Counted from the stretch's first letter, positions 45,409 through 54,163 are shown. The stretch is DNA of 64,000 nucleotides from Pseudophaeobacter leonis (GCF_002087335.1 NZ_MWVJ01000076.1:50517-114516); one strand, 5' to 3'. The notes: generated from the letters alone by a model not told the origin. Numbers and translations: made by a program.

Positions 45409-47538
45409 TCAGCTCTCCTTCCGATAACGGTTCGGGCCGGTCCAGTCCGGGTCTGCACCCGGAAGATCAAGCCGCCCGATCTTGTTGTTGTTCACGCCGC
45501 CCAGGTACAGTGCCCCCTTATGTTCCCGCATCGAGGTGATCATATAAAGCGGTCCGCTGGCCCTGTCCCAAAGCGCATCCTTGATGTCGCCGGTGCCGTT
45601 CACCTTAAGCACGCCGCCGATGTTGAGGTTGCCAAACAGCCAGTCGGTTGGCGGCACCTGCTTTGACATGCGCAAGCGAAGCGCCGGAAGCTTCATTGCG
45701 AGGTCGACCACCGGGTTGCGCATGCCGGCCAGCGCGATCCAATAGCCGCCATCTGAGGCGCGGTTGATATTGTCGGGATAGCCCGCCAGCCCGCTCATGA
45801 AAACGCGGGGGCCTGCCGCCAGATCTGCCAGATCAAAGATCAGAATTGAACAGGTCCAGGTGCTGGCGACCAAAAGATGTTTACCATCGTGGGTCAGGCA
45901 CACTCCGTTTGGAAATATCAGATTGTCACAGACCGTGCGGGTTTTTTTCGTCTTGGGATCATAGCTCAGCAGCCGCCCGTTTGGCCGCCCCTCCAAAAGA
46001 TCGAGCCCCCAGTTCTCCATGTCGTATCGTTTGGTCGCATCGGTAAAGTAGATGGTGCCATCCGGCGCAATATCCAGATCATCACCCATGCGAATGCTGG
46101 TATCATCCTGCACCTGAACGAGGCTGCGTTCTGTCTGATCGCTCAACAGCTCAACATCGCCGTTCAGGCCAACGCGCACCAGCCCCATGCCAGCCACACA
46201 GACGATGAGATCGCCCGCGGCATCAAACGCCAGCCCAAGCGGACGGCCGCCAATTTTGGCCAGCACCGTGATTTCGGTGAAATCCGGGGCAGCAAGGCGC
46301 ATGATGCGCCCATCGCGCGTGCCACAATACAGATTGCCCCCGGCGTCGAGGATCACATCCTCCGGGCCGTCAATCTCGCCTGAGCCCAAAACCGTCGCCT
46401 CCGCCAGTTTTGGTGCAAGATCCGAGGGCATGAGGCCCGTCATGTTCTGAACAGGCGGCAGTTTTAGCGCCACGGGGTCGAGATATGTGGCCGCCAGCAG
46501 ACGATGGCGGTTTTTGCGAAACCGCACATCAATGGCGAGGATCACGATAATGACACTGCCCATCACGAGCTGCACAAAATCACCCCGAAAGCCCGAGTTC
46601 ACCAGCACATTGTTCATAAAATAGATCGTCGCAAAGCCCAGCAGAACCGAGACCACAGCACCGCGCCCGGGCACAAAGCCGCCCAGGCCAACCACAAGCG
46701 CTGTCAGGGCAAAGAACTCCAGCCCGATCCCGGTATCTGCGGCGATACTGTTTTGCCGCGCCGCATAGATAAAGCCGGCAAGGCCAACAATCGCCCCCGC
46801 CAGAACATAGGCCGAAAAGATCGTTTTCTTGACGCCAATCCCGCCATTGCGCGCCGCCTTGCGATTGCCGCCGACCGCCAGAATATGCCAGCCAAACCGG
46901 GATTGCCGAAACATGAAAAATGTCAGCAATGCCACACAGGCCAGCACCCAAAACACCACCGGCAATGTCATGAATTGCGCAAACCCAACCCAATCCCACA
47001 GATCATCGGAGCGGGCGCTCAATGAAATTTCCACCAGTTTGGCCTGCGACGCCAGGGTAAACAAACCGCGCACCGTGATCATTGTGCCAAGGGTCGTGAG
47101 CAATGCGCCACAGCCCATGAACCCGGCCAGAACGCCATTCACGACACCAACCGCCGCACCGCTTGCCACGCTCATCACAAGCACAAGCAGGACCGGTAAT
47201 TCCAGAATGTGAAACCCATACAGCGCGACAAAGGCGGACATGGCCAGACTTGATCCCACCGATAAATCCAGCCCGCCCACAGCCACGACAATCAGCAGCG
47301 CCAGGATCACCAATCCGGTATCGGCGCCATAAAGCGCCAGAATACGCATGTTAGAGCCTGAAAAATACGAGTCGGTGGTCAGCGCAATGGTGATCACGAC
47401 GGCGAGGAACCCCAAAAGAGGGATGGCACTTTCCACCCAGCCTTTGGAAAGAATATCGGAAAAGATCCGACGTGGAGACAGGACCAGACGCGGCACCTTG
47501 TACCGCGTTAAGCTGTTAAACTTAATTGAATTATTCAC
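45409..47538 (-). CDS. ABC sugar permease fused to an SMP-30/strictosidine-synthase-like beta-propeller
   Basis: From GTG 47538 (VNNSIKFNSL) this is 709 residues. Roughly residues 30-355 form an RbsC-type permease: VVAVGGLDLSVGSS, then GHILAVGGNRKAARNGGI-like EAA loop (WHILAVGGNRKAARNGG) and GLGGFVPGRGAV. After a short linker, residues about 370-709 form a propeller: GPEDVILDAGGNLYCGTRDG, GRPLGLAFDAAGDLIVCVAG, SIRMGDDLDIAPDGTIYFTD, LIFPNGVCLTHDGKHLLVAS, GYPDNINRASDGGYWIAL. These are SMP-30/gluconolactonase/strictosidine-synthase blade motifs. The reading frame is continuous, so this is a true fusion in the sequence. RbsC-like topology predicts a cytoplasmic propeller. ATG 47562 or 47586 are alternative starts. 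Confidence 0.85.
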   Translation of the reverse strand: MNNSIKFNSLTRYKVPRLVLSPRRIFSDILSKGWVESAIPLLGFLAVVITIALTTDSYFSGSNMRILALYGADTGLVILALLIVVAVGGLDLSVGSSLAMSAFVALYGFHILELPVLLVLVMSVASGAAVGVVNGVLAGFMGCGALLTTLGTMITVRGLFTLASQAKLVEISLSARSDDLWDWVGFAQFMTLPVVFWVLACVALLTFFMFRQSRFGWHILAVGGNRKAARNGGIGVKKTIFSAYVLAGAIVGLAGFIYAARQNSIAADTGIGLEFFALTALVVGLGGFVPGRGAVVSVLLGFATIYFMNNVLVNSGFRGDFVQLVMGSVIIVILAIDVRFRKNRHRLLAATYLDPVALKLPPVQNMTGLMPSDLAPKLAEATVLGSGEIDGPEDVILDAGGNLYCGTRDGRIMRLAAPDFTEITVLAKIGGRPLGLAFDAAGDLIVCVAGMGLVRVGLNGDVELLSDQTERSLVQVQDDTSIRMGDDLDIAPDGTIYFTDATKRYDMENWGLDLLEGRPNGRLLSYDPKTKKTRTVCDNLIFPNGVCLTHDGKHLLVASTWTCSILIFDLADLAAGPRVFMSGLAGYPDNINRASDGGYWIALAGMRNPVVDLAMKLPALRLRMSKQVPPTDWLFGNLNIGGVLKVNGTGDIKDALWDRASGPLYMITSMREHKGALYLGGVNNNKIGRLDLPGADPDWTGPNRYRKES

Positions 47539-47572
47539 GTTGTTTCCATCAGTCGGACGCATGGGAAAAGGT

Positions 47573-47597
47573 GCGGGGCCCGCCATTGGGGCCCCGC
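47573..47597 (-). terminator. intercistronic hairpin after the substrate-binding gene
   Basis: GCGGGGCCC (47573-47581) pairs perfectly with GGGCCCCGC (47589-47597), loop of seven. No T-run follows on the minus strand, so it is more likely an mRNA-stabilising or attenuating hairpin that keeps binding-protein mRNA in excess. Confidence 0.6.
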
Positions 47598-47604
47598 CTG
47601 TGCC

Positions 47605-48576
47605 TTAGAGCTTGAAGCACAGATCGGGCCGGTAGCCCTCACCGGCCTTGATAACTTTGAGAGGCGACTCAACAGAAATCATCGAGCCATCAGCTGAGGT
47701 GACCCCCTGCAACAGCAAGTCGATCATCGTGGCCGCATCACGGCCCTGTCCGTCTGCGTCATAGCTCCATTCGCGATCCAGAATGCCGTCTTCGATGGCT
47801 TTGCACGCATCCGCATCGCCACCGCCGGTGGCATAGACCAAAACGCTGTCTTGCTTGCCTGCATCTTTGACAGCGGCGCCCGCGCCCATGGTGTGAACAT
47901 CCCAATGGCCAAAGATGGCGCAGAGATCAGGGTTTTGTTGCAGCACTGTCGCGGTGATCTGACGGGCTTTTTCCGGCTCCCAGTCGGAGGCCTGATTGGA
48001 CACAACTTCAATTTCAGGGTGTTCGGCAAAGACCTTGAAAGAGGCTTCGTTCATCAAAACACTGTCCGCCGCCGTGAGCTGGCCCGGAATGATCGCGACC
48101 TTGCCGGATTTCCCACTGCCCGCGCCGCATTCTTTGACGATATCCTGGGCGACTTCGGTCCCGATGCGGGTCCAGTTGGCACCGGTAAATGCAGAGGACT
48201 GCTGGTTGGATTGCAGTTTCAGCTGCAAAACTTTGATGCCTGCGGCTTCGGCCTGCTTGATCTGCCGCGCGAGCAGCTGAACAGTTGGGTTATGGACAAC
48301 CAGAACGTCCGGGCGCTGCGCAATTGCCGCCGCAAGAAGTTCCGACATCACGCCGGTATTCAGCGCCGCATCTTTGATCTCAACGGTATATCCGCCGATT
48401 TCTGCGTGTTCTTTCATCCGCTTGGCCCAGGCCTCAGTCAGCGAGATACCCATGGTGATCGGAACAAAGATAACGCTCTTTCCCGCCATTTTGCTTTCGG
48501 CATGTGCCAGAGAGCCTGTCGCCAGAATTGCGCTTGCTGCCAGACCCAAAAGCCTTGTTTTGGTTGTTGTTTTCAT
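47605..48576 (-). CDS. periplasmic sugar-type substrate-binding protein
   Basis: A 323-residue periplasmic binding protein of the RbsB class. Signal peptide LLGLAASAILATGSLAHAES is cleaved near residue 27. The ligand domain has KSVIFVPITMGISLTEAWAK, LLAAAIAQRPDVLVVHNP and DLCAIFGHWDVHTMGA. ATG 48576 (MKTTTK) follows ggagg at ideal spacing. The ligand is not evident; CUT2 systems carry pentoses, inositols or other polyols. Second gene of the operon. Confidence 0.92.
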   Translation of the reverse strand: MKTTTKTRLLGLAASAILATGSLAHAESKMAGKSVIFVPITMGISLTEAWAKRMKEHAEIGGYTVEIKDAALNTGVMSELLAAAIAQRPDVLVVHNPTVQLLARQIKQAEAAGIKVLQLKLQSNQQSSAFTGANWTRIGTEVAQDIVKECGAGSGKSGKVAIIPGQLTAADSVLMNEASFKVFAEHPEIEVVSNQASDWEPEKARQITATVLQQNPDLCAIFGHWDVHTMGAGAAVKDAGKQDSVLVYATGGGDADACKAIEDGILDREWSYDADGQGRDAATMIDLLLQGVTSADGSMISVESPLKVIKAGEGYRPDLCFKL

Positions 48577-48593
48577 AGTTTCCTCCTCCAAAG

Positions 48594-49570
48594 TTATAGA
48601 TCCCCAACCGTGTCGTTCTCGGTGTCTCTAGGGTTGATGTAGTTGTCGATCACAATAGCGATGAGCAGGACGACACCCTTGAACATGTCCTGAGTTTGGG
48701 TTGTCAGATTCAGCAGGGTCATGCCGTTGCGCAGCACGGCGATCAGCGCGAGACCCACGAGAATGTTGCGCATGCCGCCACGCCCGCCGCGCAGAGGGAT
48801 GCCGCCCAGCACGACAACCAAAATCGCTTCAAAAAGCAGGCTGCCGTTTGTGACAATGCGAAAGTCGACCGTGCTGCTGGCCGCAGCCACCACCAGCCCT
48901 GCAAAAAGCGCTGTCAGGGCGGCAAAGGCATAAATCCCCAGGGTGGTCAGCCGGACAGGAAGCCCTGACAGGCGCGCCGCAGCGGCGTTGTCGCCCAGGG
49001 CATAGGTCACCCGCCCCATTGTAGTGTAGCGCAGGATCAACCAGCTCGCGATAAACACCAGCACAGCCAGGATCGCAGGGGCATCCCCCGATAACAGCTG
49101 GACCGCCCGGCTATCGCTCGGGAGCATCAAGAGGTATTCGCCGTTGAGGACCTCGTAGCGAAAGAAACCGGTGATCACCATCGCGGAGGCCAGGGTTGTC
49201 AGCATCCCTGGAATTTCGACATAGGCAATCAGCCAGCCATTAAAGACGCCAATTGCAAGAACAGCCAAAACCGTCACCACAAAGGCCGGAAACACAGACC
49301 AGCCAGCCACGGTCAGAATGCCAAAGGTTGCCGCCCCGGCAACCATCGCCGCGACAATAGAAAGATCCAGCCCGCGAGAGATGATAACCACCCCCATGCC
49401 GCAGCTCAGCATCAGCAGCGCCGCTGAATTGGAGGCGATCACTTTGAAGTTGCCCAGGTTGGCAAACCCATCAACAAATAGCGAAAAAAACAGCACCAGA
49501 GAGCCGTTGCCGCCATCACGATGTATTCAAGCAAGCTGTTTTTGTTGTAGCGCAAGACCAGATCAGCCAT
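48594..49570 (-). CDS. sugar-type ABC importer permease (frameshift near 49500)
   Basis: An RbsC-like permease: VIISRGLDLSIVAAMVAG near residue 63, ALGDNAAAARLSGLPVRL (EAA-like loop), and GGIPLRGGRGGMRNILVG near residue 265. The start is ATG 49570 (MADLVLRYNKNSLLEYI). The first 22 codons are in another frame: adding one C at about 49500 joins IVMAATALLVLFFSLFVDG, giving 325 residues. First gene of the operon. Together with the fused permease it would form a heterodimeric channel. The shift is probably a sequence error. Confidence 0.88.
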
Positions 49571-49850
49571 TTGCGTTCACCCCGAACGAGAGGTGCTTTG
49601 CCAAAAACGGGCTGCCCGCCTGTTCATAGGGGCCCGCCTGTTCATAGGGGCCTGTCTGTTCACAGGGGCCTGTCTGCTCACAGGGGCCTGTCTGCTCACA
49701 GGAGCCAGCCTTTTCATAGGCGCCAGCGGGCATTTCACACCGTACAACAGCTGCCCTAAAGGCTACCACGTTTCCTAAATTGATCATCAGTCCCCCTCTG
49801 GAAGCGCGCCATTGAAACGCGTGTCCGTATGCGGGCATCTGACCATTCAC
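49563..49850 (-). CDS. possible repeat protein encoded across the 18-bp array
   Basis: An open frame of 95 codons (ATG 49850) runs through the 18-bp array and encodes hexapeptide repeats of the type CEQTGP/YEQAGP. Its TGA overlaps the permease ATG (AATGGCTGA), which would couple translation. No clear ribosome site or family is seen, and 18-bp repeats keep any frame open, so this may be fortuitous. Confidence 0.25.
   Translation of the reverse strand: MNGQMPAYGHAFQWRASRGGLMINLGNVVAFRAAVVRCEMPAGAYEKAGSCEQTGPCEQTGPCEQTGPYEQAGPYEQAGSPFLAKHLSFGVNANG
49615..49722. repeat. 18-bp tandem array, six copies, each able to form a hairpin
   Basis: Units start at 49615, 49633, 49651, 49669, 49687 and 49705. 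Copies 1 and 2 are cccgcctgttcatagggg; copies 3-5 are cctgtctgytcacaggrg; copy 6 is ccagccttttcataggcg. In copies 3-5 CCTGT pairs with ACAGG. The array lies 45 bases upstream of the first gene of the sugar ABC operon. Confidence 0.95.
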
Positions 49851-49897
49851 CGATCGGATGTACTATGTGCGGAGGCTCTAGTTTTTTGACGTTCACC

Positions 49898-49912
49898 TGT
49901 ATGCATCATACA
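49898..49912. promoter_or_regulatory. perfect inverted repeat TGTATG-CAT-CATACA, candidate operator
   Basis: A 6-bp perfect inverted repeat with a 3-base centre lies in an AT-rich stretch about 330 bases upstream of the sugar ABC operon. The shape suits a dimeric GntR- or LacI-type repressor, but no such gene is in the window. Confidence 0.45.
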
Positions 49913-50098
49913 TTCCAGGAGGCTGCCCTGCCTGAAACCACGCGGTTTGCCAGACGCCTCTGCAGCGACACAGGACAGAAATGCCAGGCCACGCTTTGCC
50001 GACGAGCTAACCCGCATTTTCTGTGGGTTTATCCAGCGCATTGGCATAGACCTGCAGGCAGGGTTTTCCGAGCTTCAAAACGTAAGGGAGGATAAGGT

Positions 50099-50192
50099 GA
50101 GAGGTTGGACATCGACCCAAGCGGGGCTCGTTGTGGCTGCTTCCTTCCGGATCTGACCAGGTTGGCGAGGCGCCTGCCCGCGCCAACCTCTC
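50099..50192 (-). ncRNA. ffs: signal recognition particle RNA (small bacterial type)
   Basis: Minus strand: the highly conserved apical domain GGTCAGATCCGGAAGGAAGCAGCC is present. The ends pair over ten bases (GAGAGGTTGG with CCAACCTCTC), giving a rod of about 94 nucleotides, the usual alphaproteobacterial size. It binds Ffh to target membrane proteins. Confidence 0.95.
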
Positions 50193-50199
50193 GATTCGA

Positions 50200-50228
50200 A
50201 ATATAGGCAGAGAATGGCGCAATGACAA
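50200..50228 (-). promoter_or_regulatory. sigma-70 promoter of the SRP RNA gene
   Basis: Minus strand: -35 TTGTCA (50228-50223), a 17-base spacer, -10 TATATT (50205-50200). The RNA would start seven or eight bases on, exactly at the start of the terminal stem near 50192. Confidence 0.85.
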
Positions 50229-50382
50229 GGGCATTGCAGCTGTGCCCATGGAAAACCGCCCCTGACAGGCATGCCCTCAAAAGCCCTGAAAACAGCGCGT
50301 AAAGACACTGCTGTCCAGAGGCAGCTATTCCACAGGGGCCAAGTTTATTGCAGCGCCCAGGTAAACTGCAGAGGCTGATAAA

Positions 50383-52263
50383 CTAAAGGGTCAGGCGCAG
50401 TTTCAAAAAGCCACTTGGCGTAATCCCCTGATCCTCGGCCAGGTCTGCGGGCAACTCTGCAAGATAGTTGCGCGCCACCGGGCCGGTAAAGGCGATGATC
50501 TTTGTCCCCTCCAGCCCGGCCAGACGCCAGGGGAAACGCGCCTCTTCCAGGCGGTCTTTGGCCACATGACCGGCGACGTAGTCGCAGATCGCATCCCTGA
50601 CCTTGATCGCGGGCAGCTGCAGCCGCGCGGCCTGCTGTACCATTTTAAAGTTGCCGCCGCCGCTGACCCGATAGCTGTTTGTCGCCACCGCAAAGTTCTG
50701 CTGACTGGTGACATCCACCCCGTTCCATCGCAAATTCCTGACCCGATGCGCCTCGCGGTTGATCAACAGACCCGAAGACGAAACCCGCGACGGTTGCGAC
50801 AGGTCGATTTCGTATTCCACGCCAAAAAGCACATCAAAATTATGGCCGGCCGGGTCCTGGTTGACCAACTCAACATTGCGCGAGCCCGGCGTGATCTGGT
50901 TGAACATTCCCGCCGACATCTCCAGCCAGTCGCGCAGCTGCGCCCCATTGACCATGACGCCCCAAAGAGCATTGGGGAAAATCTGCAGATCCGCGACATT
51001 GCGCATGCAAAGATCCCCTGCTGCAATGTCAGTATAGTGTTCTGGCCCGGAGCGGCCGCCGAATTTACCCGGTGATACCGCAGAAAGCAGCGGCAGAACG
51101 CCCGCAGAGGTGCCTTCGAGCAACGGGCGCACCGCCGCCAGCTGCGCGCAGGCCACCAGGGACAGACCGTGGTCCTCGCCAAAAAAGGTGAAATACGAGT
51201 GCAGCGCTTGTTTGCTACGCCCCACTGGCTCTTTCATACGGGCCTGCGTCTGGCCATGTGCCTCGGCCAGAACCTGCAAAAGTGCCGGGTCTTCTGACGC
51301 CAAAGGCGTCAACTTACCCCAGGCATCCCGCCGCGCGATGGGTTTGGCACTGGCGCGCCAGGTGTCAATGCGCCAGCCCGCATCGTCATGGTGCAAATGA
51401 ATGTCGATTTGACCCAGATGAGAGCCATGCGCTCCCGGCATGACCACCGGTTTGGCAAAGGCATGTTCCGGGTCGGGCAGCACCAGATGGGTGTGGCCGC
51501 CAATCACGGCATCAATCCCGGCCGTTGCCACAATGGGATACAGAGCGTTTTCCATCTCAGGTACCGCGTGTTCACCGCCAACCCCGGTATGAGCCAGCGC
51601 CACAACCAAATCGCAGCCCGCAGCCCGCAGCTCGGCAGCACTGGCGGCCGCCGCCTTTACCATGTCCTGCACCTGCACTTTGCCTTGCAACAGATGCGCG
51701 TCCCAGATCATCGTCTGCGGTGGCAAAACCGAAAGAATGCCAATGCGCAGGACCGGCGCCTCTGGCAAAGCCGCAAACGCACGCTCAACAATGGTGGTTT
51801 TGACAAAGGGCAGCACGCGCTCGGGTCCAATCGCATGCATGTTCGAGCAGACAACCGCACAGGGCGCATCCTGCAAAACAGCCTGAAGCACCGGCAGGCC
51901 GAAATTAAAATCGTGGTTGCCCAGCCCCAAAGCATCATAGTCGAGCGCTGCAAACGCCGCCATCAGGGGGTGGACGGGGGCGGGCGCATCCGGGGCCAAT
52001 GTGCGATCCATATTCAGGGCGGCTTCACCGATAGGAGATCCCTGCAACGCATCGCCGTTGTCCAGCAGCAGGGTGGCGCCGCCCAGCGCCTCGACCGACT
52101 GACGGGCCTCAGCAATCAGGCTGGCCAGCCGCGACAGACCAACGCCCGGATCAACGCGGTCCGCGTAATAGTCATGGCTGAGCAGGTTGCTGTGCAAATC
52201 CGTTGTCGCCAGAATGCGCAACAGAGCGCGGCCCTCGCGCCCGGAAGATACCGTATCTGTCAT
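50383..52263 (-). CDS. metallophosphatase, 2',3'-cyclic-nucleotide phosphodiesterase / 5'-nucleotidase family
   Basis: A 626-residue protein with N-terminal metallophosphoesterase motifs TTDLHSNL, DNGDALQGSP, LGNHDFNFG, and GGHTHLVLP, then a 5'-nucleotidase C-terminal domain (about residues 350-560) with SGGGNFKM. It resembles CpdB/UshA. ATG 52263 begins MTDTVSSGREGR with no signal peptide; the longer frame to 52356 has none either. CpdB is normally periplasmic, so export is unexplained. It is divergent from nudC. Confidence 0.88.
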   Translation of the reverse strand: MTDTVSSGREGRALLRILATTDLHSNLLSHDYYADRVDPGVGLSRLASLIAEARQSVEALGGATLLLDNGDALQGSPIGEAALNMDRTLAPDAPAPVHPLMAAFAALDYDALGLGNHDFNFGLPVLQAVLQDAPCAVVCSNMHAIGPERVLPFVKTTIVERAFAALPEAPVLRIGILSVLPPQTMIWDAHLLQGKVQVQDMVKAAAASAAELRAAGCDLVVALAHTGVGGEHAVPEMENALYPIVATAGIDAVIGGHTHLVLPDPEHAFAKPVVMPGAHGSHLGQIDIHLHHDDAGWRIDTWRASAKPIARRDAWGKLTPLASEDPALLQVLAEAHGQTQARMKEPVGRSKQALHSYFTFFGEDHGLSLVACAQLAAVRPLLEGTSAGVLPLLSAVSPGKFGGRSGPEHYTDIAAGDLCMRNVADLQIFPNALWGVMVNGAQLRDWLEMSAGMFNQITPGSRNVELVNQDPAGHNFDVLFGVEYEIDLSQPSRVSSSGLLINREAHRVRNLRWNGVDVTSQQNFAVATNSYRVSGGGNFKMVQQAARLQLPAIKVRDAICDYVAGHVAKDRLEEARFPWRLAGLEGTKIIAFTGPVARNYLAELPADLAEDQGITPSGFLKLRLTL

Positions 52264-52608
52264 AATGCTGAAATCGCAGCTGTCACTGCCTGTTCCAATC
52301 TCTTGCCTCCCCCGCCCCCTTCTGAGAGCTGCCTCACCTTTGAAACAGCGTTTCATGGATTTGCAAAGCCAACAATTACATTGTCTTTAAGAAAAAATAA
52401 CCACGTTGCAGACCAGCTAGTTGGAGCGCGTTTAAAGTCAAGGCAGGCGGGACAAAAAGCAATGCTCGCGGCTCATACCCCGCGTTGTGCACCTTCGCGC
52501 AGCGAAACTCTGGTCTTTTATGCCACAAGGAGGCATCACGGTGCACAGCAAGCCAAGCCGGGACCGCATCCACAGTTTGGTGCCACAAAATACAGCAGGG
52601 AGCTGCGG
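52264..52608. other. divergent promoter region between the phosphodiesterase and nudC
   Basis: No gene seen. It contains an AT-rich stretch near 52370-52400. Open frames crossing it are upstream extensions of nudC in sequence of non-coding character. Confidence 0.4.
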
Positions 52609-53595
52609 ATGAAACGTGCAGAACAGGTAACCTTTGGCGGTGGTGGCGGACTGGATCGCAAGGCGCAGCTGCGGGAAGACCCTGCGGCCCTCGACTCTGC
52701 CTGGAGTGCTGCCGGCACCAGGATCCTGATGACCTGGCGTGGCAAGGTGCTCAGCCAGCGCTCTGACCCGGATCGCGGCCCGGACGGGCTGGCCTGGATC
52801 ACAGCCGCGCACCCGCTGGCTGACGCGCATCGCGCCACCGCGCTCTACCTTGGGGCCGGGCCGGATGGTGCAGAGCTCTTTGCCTGTGATCTGGGCAACT
52901 GGCAGCCTGATGCGCTGGATGAGATGGCCCTGGCCAGCTTTGCCGATCTCAGCGAACAGCAACACCCCGACCTGCCCTCCGGTAATGTTTTTGCCGAGCT
53001 GCGCCGGATCATGGCCCGGCTCACCCCGCTGGAGGCAGAACTGGCCGCAACGGCCAAGGCCCTGTTGTCCTGGCATCAGTCGCATCAGTTCTGCGCCCGC
53101 TGTGGCAGCAAAAGCGAGGTTAGCCAGGCCGGCTGGCAACGCAAATGCCCCACCTGCAAGGCGATGCATTTCCCCCGCACCGACCCGGTTGTCATCATGC
53201 TGATCACCCATGGAGATGATGTGCTGATGGGACGCTCGCCCGGCTGGCCTGCGGGCATGTATTCGCTGCTGGCCGGATTTGTCGAACCCGGCGAAACTCT
53301 TGAGGCCGCCGTGCGGCGCGAGGTGTTTGAAGAGACCGGCGTTGCAGTTTCCGAGGTTGGCTATCTCTCGAGCCAGCCCTGGCCCTTTCCCATGTCGCTG
53401 ATGTTTGGCTGCAGCGGCCGCGCCACCAGCCGGGACATCACGATTGACCCGAAAGAAATCGAAGATGCAATCTGGGTCAGCCGTCAGGATATGATGACTG
53501 TCTTTGCAGGCGAGCACCCGGTCCTCAAACCCGCAAGAAAGGGCGCGATTGCGCATTTTCTCCTTGAGAACTGGCTTGCGGACACTTTGGATTAA
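52609..53595 (+). CDS. nudC: NADH pyrophosphatase / NAD-cap decapping hydrolase NudC
   Basis: A 328-residue Nudix enzyme splitting NAD(H) and NAD-capped RNA. The zinc ribbon is CARCGSKSEV then CPTCK near residues 164-184; the Nudix box is GFVEPGETLEAAVRREVFEE, then TGV; the NADH-specificity motif SQPWPFPMSLM follows. ATG 52609 (MKRAEQVTFG) is preferred because the family N-terminus starts there. The frame is open upstream but lacks coding character. Confidence 0.94.
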   Translation: MKRAEQVTFGGGGGLDRKAQLREDPAALDSAWSAAGTRILMTWRGKVLSQRSDPDRGPDGLAWITAAHPLADAHRATALYLGAGPDGAELFACDLGNWQPDALDEMALASFADLSEQQHPDLPSGNVFAELRRIMARLTPLEAELAATAKALLSWHQSHQFCARCGSKSEVSQAGWQRKCPTCKAMHFPRTDPVVIMLITHGDDVLMGRSPGWPAGMYSLLAGFVEPGETLEAAVRREVFEETGVAVSEVGYLSSQPWPFPMSLMFGCSGRATSRDITIDPKEIEDAIWVSRQDMMTVFAGEHPVLKPARKGAIAHFLLENWLADTLD

Positions 53596-53663
53596 GAAGA
53601 TTACCCTATCTCTGAGACGCAATAATCAGTACTAAGAGCTGACCAAAAGGCAGGGGGTATATC

Positions 53664-54131
53664 ATGGAATTATCGAGCAAAGAGGACGTAGACGCACCCC
53701 TCTCCGAGGTGTTTGAAGCGATCTCCGATTTTGCCAGCTTTGAGCGATCTGCAATCCGGCGGGGCGTCGACGTACAACGCCTGAGCGACGATATCACACC
53801 TCAGGTTGGTCTGGCCTGGGATGTACGCACCGATTTCCGTGGCAAGCCGCGCGAAATGCGGTTGCAGGTTTCCTCTTATGAGCCAAGCACAAAGATCAGT
53901 CTCGACGGTGACAGCGCCGCCCTGCAGGGCTCCGGCCAGATCGAGCTTCTGGCCCTGTCCCCTCAGCGCACGCGCTTTTCGGTGACGGTCAAGCTCAAGG
54001 CAAAGACCCTCTCGGGGCGGCTTTTGTTGCAATCGCTCAAACTGGCGCGTTCAAAGGCCAACCGCCGCTTTAAGCATCGGGTGGCTGAGTTCGCCAGCCT
54101 GACCGAAGAGCGTCTCAACCGCAGCGCCTGA
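53664..54131 (+). CDS. SRPBCC-family lipid/ligand-binding-like protein
   Basis: A 155-residue START/polyketide-cyclase-like fold: MELSSKEDVDAPLSEVFEAI then DFASFERSAIRRG resembles the CoxG/SRPBCC N-terminal helix, with alternating strands to about residue 115. The ligand is unknown. It follows nudC by 68 bases on the same strand and may be co-transcribed. Confidence 0.75.
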   Translation: MELSSKEDVDAPLSEVFEAISDFASFERSAIRRGVDVQRLSDDITPQVGLAWDVRTDFRGKPREMRLQVSSYEPSTKISLDGDSAALQGSGQIELLALSPQRTRFSVTVKLKAKTLSGRLLLQSLKLARSKANRRFKHRVAEFASLTEERLNRSA

Positions 54132-54163
54132 GAACAACGCCTGAGTGCCGCGCCTGAGTGCCG
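54125..54163. repeat. 13-bp tandem repeat, three copies, containing the SRPBCC stop
   Basis: cgcctgagaacaa, cgcctgagtgccg and cgcctgagtgccg lie at 54125, 54138 and 54151. The first copy contains the TGA stop of the upstream gene; the others repeat it. Confidence 0.9.

Noticed and set aside
49615..49722. CRISPR array
   Set aside because: Units are contiguous 18-bp repeats with no spacers and no cas genes nearby.
49947..50156. Plus-strand open frame of 69 codons
   Set aside because: It overlaps the SRP RNA gene on the opposite strand and has no coding signature.
51388..52608. N-terminal extension of nudC to 735 codons
   Set aside because: Antisense to the phosphodiesterase gene; NudC family proteins start near 52609.
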